This document shows, one piece after another, positions 1-12,117 of a stretch of 64,000 nt of DNA. The DNA is from Anthopleura xanthogrammica (lineage: Eukaryota > Cnidaria > Anthozoa > Actiniaria > Actiniidae). Each line of letters opens with the position of its first letter. The stretch's first letter is position 1. The stretch lies in NCBI GenBank assembly GCA_964019055.1, contig OZ025209.1:14421867-14485866 (forward strand), read 5' to 3'. The notes beneath the pieces are model-generated. The model saw only the letters and a list, made by a program, of their open reading frames with translations, had not been told where the DNA came from and did not search any database. Made by a program: the position numbers and the translations under genes.

Positions 1-150
1 GTGTTACAAAACTGCTTGACTCTTTCACGACATTTCTTCAATGTTGCATGAAGTTACTGTGGATCACTCGATTCAAATCTTTTATTTCGTGTGTGCAAAG
101 AAAATGTTAGGCTCTGAAGACCTATATGTGTGCAAATATTAGCAAATTTG
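1..150. other. non-coding flank, nothing recognised
   Basis: Short AT-rich stretch with no open frame of note and no splice-linked exon that I can see. Confidence 0.4.
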
Positions 151-286
151 AGTTACACTCTGTACATTGCCTTCAAACAATTGTTTCAAGTCGTGGTATT
201 CGGAACAGTTTCTATACATTTATTGTATTGTTGACCCAAATGCTTCGACTTGAAACAATTGTTTGAAGGCAATGGAGTGGAACTCT
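151..286. repeat. short inverted repeat (hairpin element)
   Basis: Two arms of about 29 bases, at 165-193 and 246-274, are nearly perfect reverse complements and are joined by a loop of about 50 bases. Weaker pairing extends outward into the flanks. This looks like a small foldback or MITE-type element. I see no clear target-site duplication and no coding content. Confidence 0.65.
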
Positions 287-1200
287 GACATCTGCTATTT
301 TAAAACAATAAAATTTTAAAAAACTTCGATGCATGGGTCTACAGTGGCCACTTTTTTACTCCTAAGGTAAAAAAAAAAGGAAATTTGTTTTGAAAGACTT
401 AAGCCCTGTTTACCAGTCCAAGAAATGCCTTAATCAGACGCGCTGTTTTCAAAAGATATCTAATTGATTATAATATGAAAAATATTATGTGCGGCTACGA
501 TAGCTCTTGTCGCACTTTAACCTTTGAAGTCCAAAGGAAATGTTTGATTGAATTTGCTCCATGGCAACAGATACACAGATCTGGTAAACAAAGCCCGATG
601 GACCATAAATTTTAAAGTCCCTCGTTACTGTATTCCTAAAAGAGCTATTAGCAGGAGCTTTTAAGTAAAGTTGATGTAATAGCTTCGGGATTCAAGCAGT
701 TTTGATAAGTGATTGTTTAGTCTAGAGAGTGTAATGCAAGCACCCTTAAAAGTAGCAGGGCTGCATTAAGCAACAAAGTTTTGATGCCTGCTACCAATTT
801 TTTGAAGTAAAAACAGCAACAACAACATTAACAAACAACAACAACAAAACTGCAAAACTGTAGAAAAGGCTTAAGGGAAGCATTTTGACTAGTTCTCCCC
901 CGCTTTCTCGGTAATGACAGTGAAAATGGCGGCTCTATCTTATCAGTAGGTAACTGTATCTTTTCAATCAGGCTATTTGAGTTCATTTATCAACACAAGG
1001 AGCTATCATTCCTTTCAAGATTAAAGGGGTATATTGTTTTTGGATGGCATTGCGGGGTTGTGACGTTAATGGTAACATTTGATTCTAAGATTCGATGGAA
1101 CAAAAGGTTTGGATCCGTGTTTTTTTGTGGAAGGAGGGAGGAATTTCAATACAGGTTTTGTGCATGTAATGGCAGGTATATCACATTAGCTATAGGCTGC
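287..1200. other. intergenic, no gene seen
   Basis: AT-rich sequence with short CAA-rich stretches near 818-850. No long frame, tRNA-like sequence or convincing splice-bounded exon was found on either strand. Confidence 0.4.
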
Positions 1201-1208
1201 TTGTTTAA

Positions 1209-1722
1209 ATGATCATCCATCCCATCCATCCACCCATCCATCTCATCCCATCCCATCCCATCCCATCCCATCCGTTCGTCCTCCATCCGTTCATCCGTTC
1301 ATCCGTCCATTCCATTCCATTCCATCCCATCCGTTCGTCCTCCATCCGTTCATCCGTCCATTCCATTCCATTCTATTCCATTCCATTCCATTCCATCTCA
1401 TCCGTTCGTCCTCCATCCGTTCATCCGTCCATTCCATTCCATTCCATCCCATCCGTTCGTCCTCCATCCGTTCATCCGTTCATCCGTCCATTCCATTCCA
1501 TTCCATCCCATCCGTTCGTCCTCCATCCGTTCATCCGTCCATTCCATTCCATTCTATTCCATTCCATTCCATTCCATCTCATCCGTTCGTCCTCCATCCG
1601 TTCATCCGTCCATTCCATTCCATTCCATCCCATCCGTTCGTCCTCCATCCGTTCATCCGTCCATTCTATTCCATTCCATTCTATTCCATTCCATTCCATT
1701 CCATTCCATTCACTTCATTTAT
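1209..1722. repeat. CCATC/CATTC minisatellite
   Basis: A compound tandem repeat built from CCATC, CCATTC and CCGTTCGTCCTCCATC blocks. Larger units of roughly 50-75 bases recur, each made of a CCGTTCGTCC block, a CATCCGTTCATCCGTC block and a variable number of CATTC pentamers. The open frames on both strands here are low-complexity (Ser/Ile/His/Pro on plus, Trp/Asn/Glu/Met on minus) and come from the repeat, not from a gene. Confidence 0.9.
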
Positions 1723-2265
1723 TCATTCAAAATCACCGTGCAAAAAATACATTGCCTTTTTACAAAAGAACCTACAATCGTTGTTGACAATCGTTGTTGA
1801 CAAAGAAACATAGTCAGTCGTGCATGAGATAGATACGTAGATATTAGTCGAATCCCTGTTCTTAAACAGATCAGTAGACCCCAATTCTATAATCGTTTTC
1901 CTTTATTCCTATTTTAATATTTTAGAATGGCTGTTATATTTCGTTTATCAGGTTAAATAGATCGTTATGTAGCACGCACACACCCCCATTAGAATATATG
2001 TTATATTACTGATTCACCATGGAAACCGAGAGAGAGAGAGATAGTTCTAGTTGCGCGGCTTGTATTACATAACGAAATAAAATCTTGATGTATTATCAAA
2101 GATGTTTTGTTAAACATGTTAAGTGCTGTCATACTGAGTACGTATGCGTACGGTAGCTATTGATTTAACGGCTTTTACGAGCGGTACCTGGGTAATTACG
2201 AAACGCATGAGACTTGCGTGCACAACTGACTTCTGATGAGTGAGTCCTCGTCGGCATGTTCTCCC

Positions 2266-2730
2266 GGATAATAATAATAATAAGTTTATTTAAAAAACAC
2301 GGTAGACTCATCAGGATTTTACAATGAATATAGTAAAATTAAGCTATGTCTATATACTATCTACCTAATATATCTAATAATTTACAATTATAGTTAATAT
2401 TAAGAAAAAAATATATATAATATATAAATAAATATCACAAAAGAACCTGCTTTTCAAGAGTGCCGTGTATCTAAGTTAGTTGTGCACTAATTAAAAATAG
2501 GGTTTTCAGCCAGCACGAAAGCTTCCAAGGGTTTGTGCTTGCCGCAACTCAGTAGGGAGGCTATTCCACAGAACTGCCCCATCATAGCTAAAGCTATTTT
2601 TACGAAAATTAGTTCGAGGCAATGGAATAGAAAGTTTACTCTCGGTGTCTCGTAACGAATACTTTGTAACGCTGCTACGGATCGATCTAGCTTGGCCGTA
2701 ATGTTTTACTTTTCTGTCTTTTCATTTAGG
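2266..2730 (-). mobile_element. 3' end of an L2/CR1-like non-LTR retrotransposon
   Basis: Read on the minus strand, about 2725-2506 encodes the typical C-terminal end of a LINE reverse-transcriptase polyprotein, including S-Y-D-G-A-V-L-W-N-S-L-P followed by E-L-R-Q-A and ending at a stop near 2506. About 230 bases of A/T-rich 3' sequence follow, then an ATT-repeat tail (plus-strand ATAATAATAATAATAA near 2269-2282), typical of L2-type LINEs. Upstream of 2725 the frame is broken by a stop and I see no catalytic domain. This is a 5'-truncated dead copy. The clade is inferred from the tail and motif only. Confidence 0.75.
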
Positions 2731-3830
2731 GCAAAATTCTTTACTTACTTTTAAAGTAAAAAATACATTTATTTAGATGTAAATTAAACTAAACCGAATC
2801 TCACGATCATCGATCATCAAGGGAATGGCAAGTGGCCGCAAATGAGCAACATTGCATAATATGTGTTACTCGACGTTTTTGTTTAAAGTTCATATGAGAA
2901 TAATTTTAGTATGATCCACTTTACCTTGTAGGTTTGTTTTAGAGTTATGAAATTTTTAAGAAATGAAAAACTCACTGATATTTCTTGATATTTTGCTTAT
3001 CAAAAGACTCGACTTGAATGTTGACTTGACTTGACTTGACTTGAATGACGTCATCAAGATGAACACACGCACATAACGCATGCGTAGAAAGGATGCTCGC
3101 GAACAATGTCCATGAACGTTCTCAACCTTATTTGAAGTTCGAAATTCCAACGGTTTGAATAAAATGCGATATAATTCGAAGCATGTATTTAGCATGACAT
3201 AAGAATGAAGTACCTTAACCGGAAAGTACAGAAGCCAGTCGGAACCCATTATCTACATAGATTCTAAATTCAGCACCGGTGACATTAGAACTAGACCTTA
3301 GGCCACGTTTAGTGCAAAGTCATAAAGCCCAGTTCAAACGTCGATCTTCTAAAGAGCGAAACCTAATGACATCAAAGAAAACTGCCTTATTATCCATCAT
3401 TTTCAATGCGTTTGGCTCATGAGAAGTTCGACGTTTGAACTGTACCTGAGGTGACCTTACTGCTAGCATTAACTAGGAAAAGAAAATCATGAGTTGCCTT
3501 CAGTTAACTAAGCCCATTAACCTTCGGTAAACAGGGCTCCTCAGTATAGGAAAAGATACATCGAGGAATTGAAGTAGTTAAAAAAGTTTCAACGTTTTTG
3601 TGCACGCACCTCTAACTTAACTTTGTTTGATAACGAAGGCGTAATGGAAGCGTAGGCGCGACCTTAATGAATGTGTAGGTAAATGTTTAAATCAATAGTT
3701 CAAACTTTTGTCACGAAAAAAAGTGAATATTTCCATGGTAAACAGAAACGATAAGGGACGGTTTACACGTACACGGTCTGAGAATATTATGGTTTTATCG
3801 GGTCGGAATTTATACGGTTACAGGATTAAG
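2731..3830. other. intergenic, no gene seen
   Basis: The longest minus frame (97 codons, 2956-3249) has no signal peptide, domain or splice context and is treated as chance. A short CTTGA tandem run lies near 3020-3045. Confidence 0.4.
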
Positions 3831-3831
3831 A

Positions 3832-4020
3832 TTTGAGGCGTTTTCTCCGGGCTCTCCGGTTTTCATCCCTCCGCAAAACCTAACACACCAAGTTCGAATT
3901 CGATCTGTGAGTTAGTCGTGCCCTGACTTTGATCAGCCCAGAGGTTGTTTCAGGGTTCTATCTGTGAGTTAACTGTGCCCTGACTACGATCAGCCCAGAG
4001 GCTATTTCAGGGTATCGATA
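3832..4020 (+). mobile_element. SINE fragment (3' half with two tail units)
   Basis: This contains the SINE core (TCTCCGG...CTCCGCAAAACCTAACA) followed by two copies of the roughly 57-bp tail unit GATCTGTGAGTTAG...CCCTGACT...GATCAGCCCAGAGG...TTTCAGGGT. The tRNA-like head is missing. The same family is complete at 4753-5020 and 53995-54240. Confidence 0.8.
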
Positions 4021-4752
4021 AAATCGAAATGTATAATGTTAATGATCACTTCCAGGCCTTTCCCCGTTGCTCGGAGAGATTCTGAGAACGTCATTATCTA
4101 ATGTGGTATACTAGCTTTTTCGCTGTAATTGCCCTTTTTATGGAAGGGTCTCCCAGCCGCCATTATGTAGCGCAAAAACTGTAAAAATTCTCGGGTCATT
4201 TCATCTCAGATTTTACTGCCCTACAGCATGGCTGTCATGCACGAATGAACCCCTCTATCCCACGGTTCAGCGTTAAAACTGATAAACTGATATCAAAATG
4301 GTTTTAATTTAAGACCTGAGCAAAAGAATCTAAAATTGGCTGAATAAGAATCTAAGGATATAGAACTTATCTTCAGCACTAAAAAAAGACTTGTTTAAAA
4401 ATAGACAATATTTAAACATTTCTTTAATTATCTTGTACGTGCTTCTCTGCAGTGACGTTAGCACCAATTCAAACGTGGAAAAAATAAATATTTGTCAAGT
4501 ATGTGGGGCCCTAGGTTGTAGCTATTCTAGTTATCATTTATTAATCACTGATCACGGAAAACTATCGCCTTGATTGTTCTGAAAAGATCTTCACTAAAAC
4601 GTTAATTGATTAAGCAGTTTTTGCTTTAACGTTTTTTCGTCAACGATAACCTCGTGCTCAAGCATGATTAAATATGCTCTAAGAGTCTTTAAGCAGGTTA
4701 CACCCATAGGTTTATTGGGAGTTGGCCACTTTAAAAATATATATATCGATAT

Positions 4753-5020
4753 CCTGAAACAACCTCTGGGCTGATCTAAGTTAGGGTACGGCTAACTCGC
4801 AGATCGAACTCTGCAGAAACAACTTCTGGATTGAATTGGAATTTAGCTTGTTAGGTTTTGCGGAGGGAGGAAAACCGGAGAACCCGGAGAAAAACCCGCC
4901 CTCGAATCAAGGGAGAGAGTTAACGAACTCTCCTCACATGTGATGCCGAGTCCAAGAATCGAGCCCGAGACCCCAGAGGTGAGAGGCGATTCGGTACACT
5001 ACCGCTACGCCACCCTTGAT
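4753..5020 (-). mobile_element. tRNA-derived SINE, near complete
   Basis: On the minus strand it begins with a tRNA-like head, GGTGGCGTAGCGGTAGTG, which fits an RNA polymerase III A box. A B-box-like GGCTCGATTC follows about 50 bases on. Then come the family core (AACTCTCTCCCTTGATTCGA, TCTCCGGGTTCTCCGG, CTCCGCAAAACCTAAC) and the tail unit that ends near 4753. It is a non-autonomous retroelement with no coding capacity. Confidence 0.8.
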
Positions 5021-6120
5021 GGTCGAAATTAACGCTGAAAAGTTACATCTGCTCTCTCAACCAATGGTAAAAATGTAATAGAAACTGGCAAGCAAAAATT
5101 AAAGAAAATGGTGATTATCTATAACCAGTTGACAGTTGAAAATCATTCATTTGTATACTAGGTACTAGAGAACAGGCATCCTAAATGTATCGAGTGATTT
5201 ATATTTCTTGTTCGTAGGTATTACTAATATATATAATGTCACGTTTCAAGTGCCTTCTATACATTACCCTCTTTTATAATTTGCTCGGGTTTCCAGGAAA
5301 AAGCTTCGTAAAAAGACGTACGAAAGAAAGGTTGATGGATAGTGAATTTTTTTCGTGTTTTCGTTTATTTTCTTTTGCCCTTTCAAAGTTAATTTATTTT
5401 TCCGAAAAACATCAACCCCGAAAGTCTTTTTTAACAGTCGAAAGAAAGATTTTAAAATCTTGAGATCGGGAGAGATTTTAAAATTTGTTTGGTTATATCA
5501 AACGAAGAGCTAAATCTTTAAAATATTTTATCGAGAAATTCTCCCAGTAGAAAAAAATGGAGATAATATTGGGAGAGGTATTAGATTTTGTTTTCAATAT
5601 TTTAAAAACTAAATTTTTAAAGTGTTACCGAGAAATTCTCACTTTAGCAGGAAAAAAAATTATTGAACTCTCCGGCCCGAAAAAAATCATACAAGAAAAA
5701 TATTAAAACATTTTACGAAGAACTCGTAACCTTTTTAATTGAGTCGTGGAATCCAAATTACACTTAATATATATCTTTTAGTCACTCGATGATTGTAGTA
5801 ATTGACAGAATTTATAGTTTTTCCTTGTTTTATCTTTAGTAATGACTAACTGAGGCTATAGTTGAATGAGGAAGGTAGAAAACCACTTACGAAAACTATT
5901 GTTAATATGCCCACATAATTACCTCAAAAGTATCGATTTTTCTGGTACATTTATAATTTTGCGTTGGATTTTTTTTGAAAGTAAAAATATCTCGTAAATT
6001 AGCCTCAGAGCTCAAAAGGAACGCAATGATGAGCCATTAGTTAAGGCGCTACGAGCATGTGATTGTGTTGCCAAGTGATTCGACCGTTTGCTAGCTGATT
6101 CTTGACGGCTTTAATTTGTT
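5021..6120. other. intergenic AT-rich, no gene seen
   Basis: A 75-codon plus frame at 5236 starts with a hydrophobic stretch, but it runs into low-complexity Phe/Lys/Ser sequence with no cysteine framework or splice partner. It was not called as a gene. Confidence 0.35.
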
Positions 6121-6129
6121 GGCACCTAA

Positions 6130-6137
6130 TATAAATA
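6130..6137 (+). promoter_or_regulatory. candidate TATA box
   Basis: TATAAATA lies about 30 bases upstream of a plausible transcription start near 6160 and 108 bases before a strong splice donor at 6246. It is the best core-promoter candidate for the secreted peptide gene whose coding exons begin at 9917. Confidence 0.5.
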
Positions 6138-6160
6138 GGACAACAGAAGCGAATTTATTC

Positions 6161-6245
6161 CTTGAGATCTATTCAGGCGACACTCTTAGTACTTACTTAC
6201 AAGTGACTACCATACTCAACTACTATAGACAACATATCATTAATG
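6161..6245 (+). other. candidate 5' UTR exon of the secreted peptide gene
   Basis: It is bounded on the left by a TATA-predicted start and on the right by the consensus donor ATG|GTAAGTG (GT at 6246). Joined to the acceptor at 9908, the ATG at 6243 reads only two codons before a stop, so this exon would be non-coding with a minimal upstream ORF. The 3.66-kb intron to 9908 holds no other exon I can support. Another downstream partner is possible. Confidence 0.4.
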
Positions 6246-9200
6246 GTAAGTGAATTCTCTGTCATTTTTTTAACAAAAAATAGGTTTAAATTCATTTACA
6301 GATTAATGAGAATTCATACTACATGAACTACAATGACGTGTATTCTTAGCTGAAACTATGTATATCTAAGACTTTCCGTATGCAGAACATTGAAATTTTC
6401 AAGTAAAGTACTATTTGATTTGAAACTACAAACTTCCTTTACACCGTCGAAGATAACTATTTTTAAACTGAGCCAACAAATCTAGCGATAGCCGGCTTTT
6501 GTTTCAAGTTTTTTGGTAGTTTTAGTTTAACAGTATGGTATAAATTGAACAGTAGTACTATAACACACAATTCCTAGAAATAGGAAGTCGTAAATATATC
6601 CAAGTTATTCATAACTTCGTTTCAAGAGAGAATGTGCTATATTCTCTCGGTCTTTTTCTTTGATGTTATTGGATAAAATCACAGGGGTTTTTACGAAAGA
6701 TAGATTATATCATTAATCAGAATGAATCAGGATGACTTTTAAATACATTCAGTTTATTCATAACATACATGCACCTTTAAGAATCTAAAAATCTTTGTTA
6801 TTGAAAAAGTACAAAAAGAAAAGCGTTCGTTAATGCTATTTTAAAAGTTCAATGGCAACACGTTCGTGGAAGAGAGCGGAAACCTTCAAAAAATTGCAGT
6901 AAAGTTTGATAGGTTTTTAATTGTTTTTGCCATGTATTAACACCAAATCACCCCCCCAAAAAAATGGAAAAATGAAAGAAAATAAGGGGAGTAAAACTAA
7001 CGCAAAAAGACAATTGTTTTAAATGTTTCTAAATCAGTGTTTGTTTACTTGTGTTACAAGAGAGATCGCAGTTTATTGTTAATATTGCCGTTTGTAACCA
7101 AAAAGACCAAATGACAAGTCATTAACATATCCAATCAAAATTTCAATTTGTTGTGTTAATCAACAGTTTTGAAAGACATTCAGCGCATATTAAAGTCAAT
7201 GTACGACTTCAACGAGAAAATTTAGTGCTCTTTAACGTCCTGCGAGGCCATTGTCAAATCGGTCAATATGGTCATTTTGACGTTTTGTAGTCAGTCAATC
7301 AAAAAATGAAAAGAACATCATATCAAATATCAAATCTTCTCATTGAAATGTTAAAACGTATTTTAGTACGTTGAACTGACAGTCACTTAATCTTAAAGCT
7401 TTTTCGTTCAAGTTGCTACGAAACGCTGCGTTTTTACTACCACTTTTATCACCAAGACAACTGGAACAGTTGCGGGGGAGCGCGCGTGTCAGCTGGATTT
7501 TTCCCGCCAAATTCTCAGAACCTGATTTTTCAGGAAAAAAGTCCAAAAAGAATCTAATAAAACGTAGGATATCATAATTTTGTTTGAAGTTTTTAAAATC
7601 TGATTGTTGTAGTAGTCCGTTAGTTCCAAATTAAATTTCGGATCTTGTTCTTTTGTTTGTTTGCCTAGTTACCTTATCAGTAGCTGGAGATGTTAAAGAA
7701 AGCCGAACTCTTTTGAGTCCGTTTTCGTTATCCTAGCGGTTTCTAGTTAGGTGGTCGATCAGTATCTGATAGTTCAACTTGTAAAGCCGAAGTTTTCTTT
7801 TGTCTTGACAACAAACTTCCAGTAAATTAGAATATACTAGATAGCCTATAATTTTTTATAGATTTTTAGTTTGATACACTTTTATAATATATAATTTCTT
7901 TTTATTATTATTTATGAATAAATAATAATAAATAGGCTATCAATAATAGGGACGAACAACTTTAGCTTTCCAAATTATTTAAACGTTTTGACCATTAATT
8001 TTCACCGAAAGTTATGTAAAATTACTGAACATCGTAAAATTTTCTCAAAATTGTACCGTATTAGAATGTTGTTGTTTTTTAAAGATATCATTTGGAAGAA
8101 ACAAGTTGAAACATTTTGTCGTATTATAACTAGAGCCGGGCCTAGTTAGTGTTTGTTCTAACGGTAAGAGTTAATAAAAAAATAACAGCGGGTAGGTCAA
8201 TAAAAACAGAAAACATAAAGAAACAACGATGAGAATTCCAGACTACTCTCCAGCTGCAGAAATAGCAATATTTACTTGAATGAATTTCTCATTTAAGAAA
8301 TGTTAGTTTTATCAGTCATTACAGCGCATGTTGACTAATGAACCCTTTACCGTGGGACTTACTCGAAGTGGATATAGAAAAATTACACATATGCATAAAG
8401 ACGAAATTCAATACAATGCTTAACGGAACCAACAATATTTGATTCCAGAGCTACATGTATTTACAGTAAAAGTATAATTTTCCAATTTGACTTACGTTTC
8501 CCTAAATACAGCTGAGTTTAATAACGAAGATGTTGGATCTCCGGACACTTCGAGAGTAAACGGAAGAAAGTGAAACGATAATATGACCTTGATAAGGTTT
8601 TGGAATTAAAGTTTTGGGGCCCTCTAGCATCGATGACAGTTTTTTTTCTTGTCAATTCTTAATCTTTTTCGTAGATCCGAAAGAAAGGAAGATGGGTGGA
8701 GTTTGTAATGATAGGAAGGACCAACTTTCCATATTAAAATTCAAAAAGATTAAAATTATTTTTGTCAAAATTTTACTGAGCAATTTTAGGGGAAATTTTA
8801 GTAAGAATTTTTTTAAAACTTTTTATTGAGGATGCCTACATCACTTAAAAGTGCTTTACAGAAGGGTCCTCTTAAATAATATATGAGCGATAGTGAATTT
8901 TTTCAACGCAAATATTATATCTATTACATTTGACTTTGTTAAGGTAAACTTATTTGACGAAGGATAAATACGTATTTCTTTACAAAAATTGGGAAATCTA
9001 AAAGATATTTTTCACCAACAATGTCAAATAATTACACGTGTACAAATACTACAAAAGGAAATGTTGACATTTCACGTTGATCTTAAAATGTATATCGTTC
9101 AAATTGATAACGAACCGGTTTGGAATTGACGTCATTATAAATCACGGTTTTAATCTTTTAAATCAATTTTGAGACTCATTTGATTCTTTGAGGCCCGTCA

Positions 9201-9908
9201 GCCGACTTTCATGTTTCTTGTACAACCGCTCAACAAGTCAACGATAAAAGATTTCAATAAAACTCCTGCAGTTTTTCCTTTTATCTTGACAATGTTATTC
9301 CTCGATTACAAGATATGGTTTGGTTTTTAGGAACTTATTTCGACATATTGGAGTGTTATTTGCTTCCGTTCTAATGACATATAACATCTTAGCTTTCAAA
9401 TAAATAGAACCTTTGATTCGAGTTTGTCCAAAACTGACGGACACGGGCTAAAAAGAAAGAGGTCTTAAAACTACAGAACATATACTTCTTGCGGTAGGTA
9501 CCGTGGTCTTATGGTTCATTCAAATGGCTCGGAGACATTTTTTTTACATGGCTTTTTATTGCGTTTTTTCAACACAATTTTCCTGAAGAAAAACCTGCTT
9601 CACTTTTAATGTTGTGCCAAAGAACGCGTCTTTTGGGCATCAGATTCTTCGAATTAGGTCATTGACGTTCTCTAGGTTTTCGGTTTGTTTGATTCTCGGT
9701 TTGTTTTTGTTTTATTTGAGGTTTATTTTCTCATATTTCATTCTAAGCATGTGCCTGTAAATTGAATTTCTGGATCATTCTTATCCCCAAGTTTACCCCC
9801 TTCACCCTAGCTTTTGTATATACATATTTATATTGTAGTGTATGTAATGATTCCCCTCCATATTGGATTGTGGATGCAGTGTTTAAGTTATGATATCATT
9901 TATTGCAG
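6246..9908 (+). other. candidate 5' intron, no gene inside
   Basis: AT-rich sequence with no domain-bearing frame on either strand. Small frames at 7340-7546 (minus) and 8614-8829 (plus) lack signal peptides, cysteine frameworks and splice context and are treated as chance. A short A/T palindrome lies near 7900-7940. Confidence 0.35.
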
Positions 9909-9916
9909 CATTAAAC

Positions 9917-10935
9917 ATGGTTTCCAAGGTAACACTAACTGTTCTTATTGTGGCGGTTTTATTTATCACCGAGTCAACCTGCGCACCAGCCAATGAAGAC
10001 ACCAGGCCACAAATGAAAAGAGGAAATTTTCTCCGCTCATTCTTTAGGTCCAGGGTAAGTACAGGATTGCTATGATAAGAATTACTGCATGCAGTTACAT
10101 TAGTCTAATCTGGACCCTTTTTGCCCTTATGTTCCATCACTCAGTATCTGGACCCACTTTGACCTCATGTTCCATTCATTCAGTATCTGGACCCACTTTG
10201 ACCTCATGTTCCATTCATTCAGTATCTGGACCCACTTTGACCTCATGTTCCATTCATTCAGTATCTGGACCCCCTTTGACCTCATGTTCCATTCATTCAG
10301 TATCTAGACCCCCTTTGACATCATGTTCCATTTATTTAGTATCTGGACCCCCTTTGACCTCATGTTCCATTCATTGAGTATCTGGACCCCCTTTGACATC
10401 ATGTTCCATTCATTGAGTATCTGGACTCCCTTTGACCTCATGTTCCATTCATTGAGTATCTGGACCCCCTTTGACCTCATGTTCCATTCATTGAGTATCT
10501 GGACCCCCTTTGACCTCATGTTCCATTCATTCAGTATCTGGACCCCCTTTGACATCATTTTCCATTCATTGAGTATCTGGACCCCCTTTGACCTCATGTT
10601 CCATTCATTGAGTATCTGGACCCCCTTTGACCTCATGTTCCATTCATTGAGTATCTGGACCCCCTTTGACCTCATGTTCCATTCATTGAGTATCAGGACC
10701 CCCTTTGACCTCATGATACATTCTTCACCGTCGTTATTCCACCACGGAAATGTCTCTAACATTCTTTCCTTTTCCTTTTCCTTAGAAACGAGATTGCACT
10801 ACAAAAGGCCAACCTTGTGACCCAACCATACCCGCTACTTGTATGTGTGAAGGATACGATTTAGTTTGCCAGTCCATCACTAATACCAACTCTAATTATT
10901 ATTGCATACTGTCAGGAAACACAATACCCCAATAA
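9917..10935 (+). CDS. secreted six-cysteine peptide precursor (toxin-like or defence-like), family not recognised
   Basis: Two coding exons, 9917-10054 and 10786-10935, are joined in phase 0 across a GTAAGT donor and a pyrimidine-rich CCTTAG acceptor, giving 95 residues. The ATG at 9917 lies 9 bases after a candidate acceptor (TATTGCAG) and starts a clear signal peptide (M-V-S-K then T-L-T-V-L-I-V-A-V-L-F, cleavage near Thr-Cys-Ala). A basic propeptide of about 23 residues follows, rich in Arg/Phe. Its final dibasic Lys-Arg is encoded at the very start of exon 2, placing the processed peptide wholly on exon 2. That part, about 47 residues, has six cysteines spaced C-x6-C-x7-C-x1-C-x6-C-x11-C. 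This does not match ShK, sea anemone sodium-channel toxin, APETx or EGF spacing that I know. An in-frame ATG at 9890 would lengthen the N-terminus but lies before the acceptor. The plan suggests a toxin, antimicrobial or signalling peptide; the function is not shown by the sequence. Confidence 0.72.
10136..10716. repeat. 39-bp minisatellite inside the coding intron
   Basis: About 15 copies of a 39-bp unit (core AGTATCTGGACCCCCTTTGA, then CCTCATGTTCCATTCATT), differing by single bases such as ACC/ATC and TTCAG/TTGAG. It fills most of the 731-bp intron between the two coding exons. Because 39 is divisible by 3, both strands stay open for up to 165 codons. These frames are repetitive artefacts, since the exon before them ends at a consensus donor and reads into a stop 19 bases later. 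Confidence 0.93.
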
Positions 10936-11587
10936 TATACTGAACCGACCAAGAGACGACGCGTACCAGACTACTTCAAGTTTTTCAAATAACATGAATT
11001 AAAATGATTATTTAAGTATATGAATTAAGTTTTAGAATTAGATAAGATTAACGTTGCCTAGGGAACCTAAACACTACTGACAAGACTATTTGAAACTTAC
11101 CGCGTGGAAAGTCCGTGATCGTGACGATGATGGTCTTAGGATCGTGATTCGATGATCAGTATTCTGGCACTATTCGATTGCTGGATGTCGACAAAGGCTG
11201 TGCCTTCCTTGTGTTGTACATTTTGACAGTTACACTTTTACTTTTAGATTAAAAATTAGTAACTAATGCTTTAAGATTAAACAAGTAGAAATCAAGCTTT
11301 GTTCACCTGATTTAATCATTTTACTTCAAGTTATTAATATATTTGACGTGGATGAAAAGACGTATAATTTATTCTGGGATATGGACTGACATTCATAAAA
11401 GTATTGGGCTTCTTTTATTATCATGGTGATTGTGTTTCTTTTATTTGAGAAACTTTAATGATCCGAGGCAAAAATGCTTTGCTTTGATATATATTTTTTA
11501 TGTGACTTAGATAAATCTAAACTTAAACAAATATTTATTTGTACATTTATTAAGTAATTGAGTTCTGAAATACTATGTATGTGAGAT

Positions 11588-11593
11588 AATAAA
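11588..11593 (+). promoter_or_regulatory. polyadenylation signal AATAAA, possible end of the peptide gene
   Basis: AATAAA lies 653 bases after the stop codon at 10933-10935. It would give a long AT-rich 3' UTR. Confidence 0.35.
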
Positions 11594-11814
11594 GACTGGA
11601 AATAACGAAAGGTGCTGTGCTTTTATACCGAAAAAAAGATTTGCAAACTCACTGCCAAATAAATAAGAGTTAAAAATTTCTTGCCGTTCGTGCGGAGTTC
11701 CTGTGGTTTTAAAATTGTCAAATGCAAGGTTACCTAGCTAAATTCAAGATGGTTTGAAATATTTCATCCCTACACTATCTCTGGTAGCCCAATATATAGT
11801 GTGAGAATGCTAAG

Positions 11815-12117
11815 AAGCCGAGCTGATATATGCGAAGTATTTAAAGAAAACTAGAAATGTAATTATATATCACATTTGAATTATAACTTTTTGTATTTCA
11901 TCTTTGGGGAAGATTACAAGTTTTTCTGGTTGAATTTGAGCAAGTTATGCATGACCTTTTGAATACGGAGTACTATAACTGGCTCAAATTCAACCAGAAA
12001 GACTTGAAACCTTTCCCAAAGATGAAATAAAAGTTAAAGAACAGTTAGGTTTAATTCAAATGTGATTTATTACATTTCTAATATTTTTTAAATACTTCGC
12101 ATATATCAGCACGGCTT
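11815..12117. repeat. long inverted-repeat element (about 300 bp)
   Basis: The left arm begins AAGCCGAGCTGATATATGCG and the right arm ends CGCATATATCAGCACGGCTT. Inner segments also pair: CAAGTTTTTCTGGTTGAATT with AATTCAACCAGAAAGACTTG, and TTTCATCTTTGGGG with CCAAAGATGAAA. The arms are roughly 130 bases each around a short spacer. It is a foldback/MITE-like non-autonomous element with no coding content. It directly abuts the foldback that starts at 12118. Confidence 0.8.

Noticed and set aside
1209..1787. 192-codon plus frame and 75-codon minus frame
   Set aside because: Entirely made of the CCATC/CATTC minisatellite; no signal peptide, domain or splice context.
4391..4573. 60-codon frame with I-C-Q-V-C-G-A-L-G-C after a CTTCTCTGCAG acceptor-like site
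   Set aside because: Only three cysteines in the predicted exon, no upstream partner exon in phase and no signal peptide; left as a weak possibility.
5236..5463. 75-codon frame with a hydrophobic start
   Set aside because: Downstream part is low-complexity Phe/Ser/Lys, no cysteine framework, no splice support.
10304..10820. Long frames on both strands (up to 165 codons)
   Set aside because: Produced by the 39-bp intronic minisatellite, whose period keeps all phases of a frame open.
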